Shown in pieces: positions 18,487 to 21,970 of a DNA stretch of 21,970 nt. The stretch covers positions 1 through 21,970 of the forward strand of contig QXVZ01018324.1 in the NCBI GenBank assembly GCA_008931825.1. Direction: 5' to 3'. Source of the stretch: Phallusia fumigata (taxonomy: Eukaryota; Chordata; Ascidiacea; Phlebobranchia; Ascidiidae). Under the pieces are notes generated by a model. The model was not told where the DNA came from. It searched no databases and saw only the letters and a program-made list of their open reading frames with translations. How positions within the stretch are numbered: position 1 is the stretch's first letter; each line of letters starts with the position of its first letter. A program made the position numbers and the translations under genes.

Positions 18487-20646
18487 TCATCTGAAATCTT
18501 CAGCACTAAACATTCCTTTGGCTCTTCTCAAAATAGAATCCTGAAAAAACAAATTATCACGAATGTTGCAGCTGTGTTAAATGCAAACAAAATATTTTTA
18601 AAATTGATAGAATTTTAAGCAAAGTTTAGTCGAAATGAATTTGGGAGGCCTGCAGACCAAAAATATAATCCGGTAAGTATGGTTTCTGAACACTAAATAT
18701 GGATTTGTTTATAATTCTCAGGATAAATATTCTTGTTGCACTGATGATGACACAAGTTATAGCCGAAACATATTAAAGTATGTTACTATTAATCACTATT
18801 TAGGCCAGCATATATTGATGATTGATCCCATGAAGTAATTGTTCAACAGTCCCATAAAAAAGCAAGTCAAAAATTTTTAAGTTGGGTATGTAAAAATCCA
18901 CCAAAAGATAACAATTGTTGTGCATTTTCACAGTTCCTAGACAAAATGTGTTTATTTAACCTACAGTTTAACTAATCAACAATACCATACCTTGGATGGA
19001 TCATAGGGGGCATCCTTTGATGGAATTTCGAGGATGGTTGGAATTGGGTCATTATGGGCATCAATAATATGTCGGACAACATCTGCGATGGATTGACTAA
19101 TCAGGATAATTGCTATGTCTTGACGACCTAAAAAGCTCCTGTAGAAAATAACAATTTGCATGTAAGCCACTTACTGCTAAAAAATATAAAAATACATTCA
19201 CAACATGATCTGTGCCTGAAGAAATTTGAGATGTGCAAAAGCACCTATTATCTGAAATGTCAATCTCCCTTATCTTCATTTTACTGACCCCTAGCCTTGT
19301 GATGTAAACCAGGTTCACATCTTTACCCAGAATAGTGGTATGTTTTTTACAGGTGCCCATGAACATTATAGTATTTTGCAGATTCCCTAGAGTTGTTACT
19401 GTTTGTGTACTCTTACTTGTTTAAATGCAATGTTACATGCTGTTCAGTTTGTGTTGTAAACCAAAATATCAATCAATAAAAATAGACAAACTGTGTCACA
19501 TTTTCCCCAGGATTTGAACACAGGGTGATCCCAAGCCTCAAAGTGTTTATTTTTGTACGTGGGTTGAGCGCCTCATCTCATTTGTTAACACTTTGACCAT
19601 CGTGACATTTGCTGACCGGGTAGACACTACCCTGAGCTATTGTCATGCCAGATTGGAAAGTTTAATTTTTGCGCGGACGATTTATTTTCAAAAATTTTTT
19701 TGCAAGGATTTACACCCTAAAAAAATTTTTTTGCACGGACTTTTGGAACAGCGCTGACTACTAACGCTTTGTCCTGATAGCTACAGAAGAAATAGCTACA
19801 TTTTCACTCACGCCACGGTGACAGACCCTAACCTGCGTTTTGCGCCAGGTAAGCCTTTCGAACATTATACTTTTTTTAATTTTCTGAATCGAATAAAATA
19901 TTTAATGCGCGAAAGCACCAAAAGTTAGGAACCTTTAGGTTTATAAAATGTTTTTTGAAACATTAAACAATGAGCAGTCATGCGTAAAAATTTTCTGTGT
20001 TTTCGATTTTACCGAAATGACATTGCATCGCCGTTAAAGACGTATTGGTAAATATTGAAGCTGTAAGATTTTTTCAAAATAAATTATCTATTTACAATAT
20101 AAAGCAGTTTGTGTAGATTGTGCGCGGATTGGAAAATTGTGTGATTGTTACTCAAATCAAAGAAAGTGCGTGGATTGTAGGGTCAAAACCAAAATATTCA
20201 AAACCAAATAGGCCATTCTTTCCAATCTGGTTGTCATGCACTTCTATTTCAAAAAACATACATACTTAAACCAAGGTAGAAGTGTGTTAAAAACAGTTCA
20301 AAAACAAGCTGAGAAAAAACAGATTGTATTTAACACATGGAAATTGCCCGCTTTAATAAAGAATAATGACTATAGCTATAGTTGTTATTTTTAATAAGTA
20401 TTTGAGTGAGAAAACATGTTTTGTCACATATTACTTAATCCTACAGGTTAAGCAACATAAACCCGTTGCAAAAAGCAAAGTTACATACTTCAATTGCTCC
20501 TCAATGTCCGCTGATGGCGTATCTTTTTCAACCACCATGAAATTTGGCTGACGTTTTTTGTTCAATTCTCCAATCCCGCCAAGTAAAAACCCGGTACAAG
20601 TGTCTTCATCACCTATAATAGCCAAAAGTTTTCCACGAGCAGCCAT
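18487..20646 (-). CDS. ATP6V1F: V-type proton ATPase subunit F
   Basis: Small subunit of the V1 sector of the vacuolar proton pump, which helps couple ATP hydrolysis to rotation and acidifies organelles. Three minus-strand exons join in phase: 20489-20646, 18991-19138 and 18540 down to 18487. The product is 119 residues, the usual family length. Hallmarks in order are [67 protein letters not shown] and [16 protein letters not shown]. The start ATG (ACAATGG) sits 13 bases after a strong acceptor at 20660-20661. Codons split across intron 1 (AA|G) rebuild Lys. Intron 1 is about 1.35 kb and holds a transposon and a SINE-like remnant; intron 2 is about 450 bp. It looks fully functional. It is transcribed away from the RPL10 copy that starts at 21171. 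Confidence 0.96.
19507..19640 (-). repeat. tRNA-like SINE remnant (minus strand)
   Basis: Read on the minus strand, TAGCTCAGGGTAGTG (19639-19625) resembles a tRNA A box and GTGTTCAAATCCTGG (19521-19507) a B box. They are about 105 bases apart, too far for an intact tRNA, and the T-stem and acceptor stem do not pair well. A tRNA-derived SINE or decayed tRNA is the best reading. Confidence 0.38.
19640..20238. mobile_element. Non-autonomous DNA transposon (hAT-like MITE) with 8-bp target duplication
   Basis: The element runs 19648-20230 (583 bp). Its ends are a perfect 13-bp inverted repeat: CCAGATTGGAAAG at 19648-19660 and CTTTCCAATCTGG at 20218-20230. It is flanked by identical 8-bp direct repeats TTGTCATG at 19640-19647 and 20231-20238. 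There is no transposase ORF. An 8-bp duplication is characteristic of the hAT superfamily (and of P elements). Near both ends a motif like TGCGCGGATT recurs: 19669-19678, 19701-19710, 19731-19740, 20121-20130 and 20167-20176. It lies in intron 1 of the V-ATPase F gene, next to the SINE-like remnant. Confidence 0.82.
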
Positions 20647-20659
20647 TGTTTTACGTGTT

Positions 20660-20673
20660 CTGTGCAAAAAAAC
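20660..20673 (-). promoter_or_regulatory. Splice acceptor 13 bases before the V-ATPase F start codon
   Basis: On the minus strand GTTTTTTTGCACAG precedes AACACGTAAAACA-ATG. No first exon is evident upstream. This is the pattern expected of a spliced-leader acceptor in an ascidian; a short untranslated first exon is the alternative. Confidence 0.45.
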
Positions 20674-21170
20674 AAAAATGCAGCATTGGTTCTCGAAAAC
20701 TTAGGACAATTTAAAAGCACAGGACAACTTGAAACAAAATTCATGGAGTACTACAGGTTGGTCACGCCTGATCGGTCAACGGTGGTCACAGGACCTGATC
20801 AGCTGATTTATTTTCACTACTGGTCAAAAAAATTATAAGGTTAAGTTACAAGAAATAAAAGTGAATTTGCATCCAAAACACGGGCATCACTGTTTTGATA
20901 CAAGCAGGCAAATAACTATAAACTGATATTTGTAAGCAATTTGACACCTGTGGAATTACATTTGCAGATTCATAAATAACCTTTTTTTACAAACTTTTTT
21001 TCTTATCTAATTTTAACAATGTCTCAAGTAGTATTTTAACTTGGTATAGCAGCCAATTTAAATTTACTATTACGCTATTTCCGACATTTATAAAGTATTT
21101 CAACGTCATTGCGCAATTAAATGCTGAATAATGAAATCCGGGTATGCTGGACTAAAAATTGCTGAATCAT
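20674..21170. other. Head-to-head intergenic region (ATP6V1F / RPL10)
   Basis: About 500 bases separate two housekeeping genes pointing away from each other, so this must hold both promoters. Three GGTCA half-sites cluster at about 20759-20796 and a GATCAGCTGAT string follows. No TATA box can be assigned with confidence. Confidence 0.45.
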
Positions 21171-21187
21171 CCTTTCCAACACGGCAG
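21171..21187 (+). promoter_or_regulatory. RPL10: RPL10 transcription start region with TOP-like tract and untranslated first exon
   Basis: CCTTTCC (21171-21177) is followed by AACACGGCAG and a strong donor GTAAGC at 21188. Ribosomal protein mRNAs typically begin with a C followed by pyrimidines (5' TOP), which matches. The intron ends at TTGGTTGTAG (21316), five bases before the ATG. Confidence 0.55.
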
Positions 21188-21321
21188 GTAAGCACTGATG
21201 CTGTTATATTCAAAAAGAATATATCTTCTGAAATCGGTTCATTACGATATTTCTAGCGAATAAGCGCAGACTAGATAGTTAAGAACTGTTACATTAAAAG
21301 TATTTTTTGGTTGTAGGCAAG

Positions 21322-21925
21322 ATGGGTCGCCGTCCAGCGCGTTGGTAAGTAAGTTTGAAATATGTTTAATCTGTTTTTGGGTCTTGAAAATTGGCACAGT
21401 GATGAAGAATTATTGCTTTGCTGTACGCAAGTGATGATAAAACTCTCTCTTTCTGAGTGCAACTTCAAGTCTTGTTATGATCTGGTAAAACCCATAGTCT
21501 TGTTATGATCTGGTAAAACTGCTCTGTATAAGTTAGTAGCCCTAAAAGGACATTTTGAAATGAGTTGATAAAATCAAGACCCATTTTCTCATTGTTAGGA
21601 GTTGCCAGAATACAAACTAGGGTTCCATAAAAACCCAGAAATTGTTTTTTTGAAAATTTTTGTGGGACTTATCACAAAAAAGAGGTTTTGTAGAAGTCCA
21701 CTTACTTTAAACTTCATTTCTTTTCAGTTACCGCTACTGCAAAAACAAACCTTATCCGAAATCGAGATTTTGTCGTGGTGTTCCTGATCCCAAAATTCGC
21801 ATCTACGATCTTGGACGCAAGAAGGCAGATGTTCAGGATTTCCCGTTATGTGTCCACATGGTGTCAGACGAACTTGAGCAACTGAGTGCCGAGGCTTTGG
21901 AGGCTGCAAGAATTTGTGCCAACAA
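21322..21925 (+). CDS. RPL10: 60S ribosomal protein L10 (uL16), right copy, 5' part
   Basis: Structural protein of the large ribosomal subunit. The first coding exon 21322-21344 gives MGRRPAR plus two bases; the next exon 21728-21925 completes C8 and gives [17 protein letters not shown] through AARICANK. Both boundaries are GT/AG. This is the canonical start of the protein, and the gene continues beyond the window. It is linked without an n to the V-ATPase, WD40 and PRDM1-related genes, so this copy is the better anchored. Its protein sequence is identical to the left copy over the shared exon; differences are silent. Its intron carries a C/D snoRNA candidate and a 28-base tandem duplication. 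Confidence 0.95.
21394..21460 (+). ncRNA. C/D-box snoRNA candidate (RPL10 first coding intron)
   Basis: A 67-nt unit in the intron 21345-21727. Terminal stem GCAC (21394-21397) pairs with GTGC (21457-21460). C box GTGATGA 21399-21405, a D'-like CTGT at 21421-21424, a perfect internal C' GTGATGA at 21431-21437, and D box CTGA 21453-21456. Both C-type boxes match the consensus; the D' box is degenerate and the stem is short. The rRNA target was not identified. Confidence 0.55.
21468..21523 (+). repeat. Two-copy 28-bp tandem repeat
   Basis: The unit beginning AGTCTTGTTATGATCTGG occurs at 21468 and 21496; the first 24 bases of each unit are identical. It lies in the RPL10 intron just after the snoRNA candidate. 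Confidence 0.85.
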
Positions 21926-21970
21926 GTAAGAATATAGTTGTATTTAGGAGCCCTCTAACACAACCAGGTA
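21725..21970 (+). repeat. Direct repeat shared with the window's left end (RPL10 exon)
   Basis: Partner of 1-246, running to the last base of the window, so the true repeat is longer. Confidence 0.95.

Noticed and set aside
18741-18785. Hammerhead-ribozyme-like core CTGATGA...GAAAC with a small hairpin
   Set aside because: Stem III can form (ACATA/TATGT), but stems I and II do not pair, so the catalytic fold is not supported.
19097-19366. 89-codon minus-strand ORF overlapping V-ATPase exon 2
   Set aside because: It is in a different frame from the real exon and runs into intron 1; a shadow.

Overview
This looks like nuclear DNA from an animal. It is AT-rich and every multi-exon gene is cut by short GT-AG introns. 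The gene content (RPL10, an RFX6-type factor, a PRDM1-related zinc-finger gene without a PR domain, V-ATPase subunit F) and strong splice acceptors just upstream of start codons fit an ascidian tunicate such as Ciona. The species is an inference from gene content and style, not a proof. Isolated 'n' bases at 1863, 4244, 4564, 6913, 12359 and 12647 behave like compressed contig joins, because gene structure or repeat continuity breaks at most of them.

Layout: (1) 1-1862, three internal exons of RPL10 with two near-identical C/D-box snoRNA candidates and one H/ACA-like candidate in the introns; the last exon is missing. (2) 1864-2005, the 3' end of an unidentified gene. (3) 2502-12021, a long RFX6-like gene on the + strand, about 15 visible exons with consistent splice phases. 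The exon for the second half of the DNA-binding domain and most of the dimerisation region are missing at gaps. An alternative first exon at 4702-4763 would give a form lacking most of the DNA-binding domain. (4) A stray PRDM1-type zinc-finger exon (4247-4378) and a diverged duplicate of a PRDM1-related exon (12485-12611), both from a second PRDM1-related copy. (5) 13010-14893, a PRDM1-related gene of five exons with a PLDLS co-repressor motif, three C2H2 fingers and no PR/SET domain. (6) 15589-16671, an intronless seven-blade WD40 gene with a likely trans-splice acceptor and an in-frame upstream mini-ORF. (7) 18487-20646, minus strand, the complete three-exon V-ATPase subunit F gene; its large intron holds a 583-bp transposon with 13-bp terminal inverted repeats and perfect 8-bp target duplications, next to a tRNA-like SINE remnant. 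(8) 21171-21970, the 5' end of a second RPL10 copy, head-to-head with the V-ATPase gene, with a TOP-like start and another C/D snoRNA candidate in its intron.

The two transcription-factor genes sit side by side among housekeeping genes; nothing shows that they work in one pathway. The two window ends carry the same RPL10 exon with only synonymous coding changes, so the window is either a real duplication or two haplotypes joined in one scaffold. I found no clearly new multi-gene system. The most interesting items are the snoRNA-rich RPL10 introns, the DNA-binding-domain-skipping RFX first exon, the scattered and fast-changing second PRDM1-related copy, and the intact short transposon with internal repeats.
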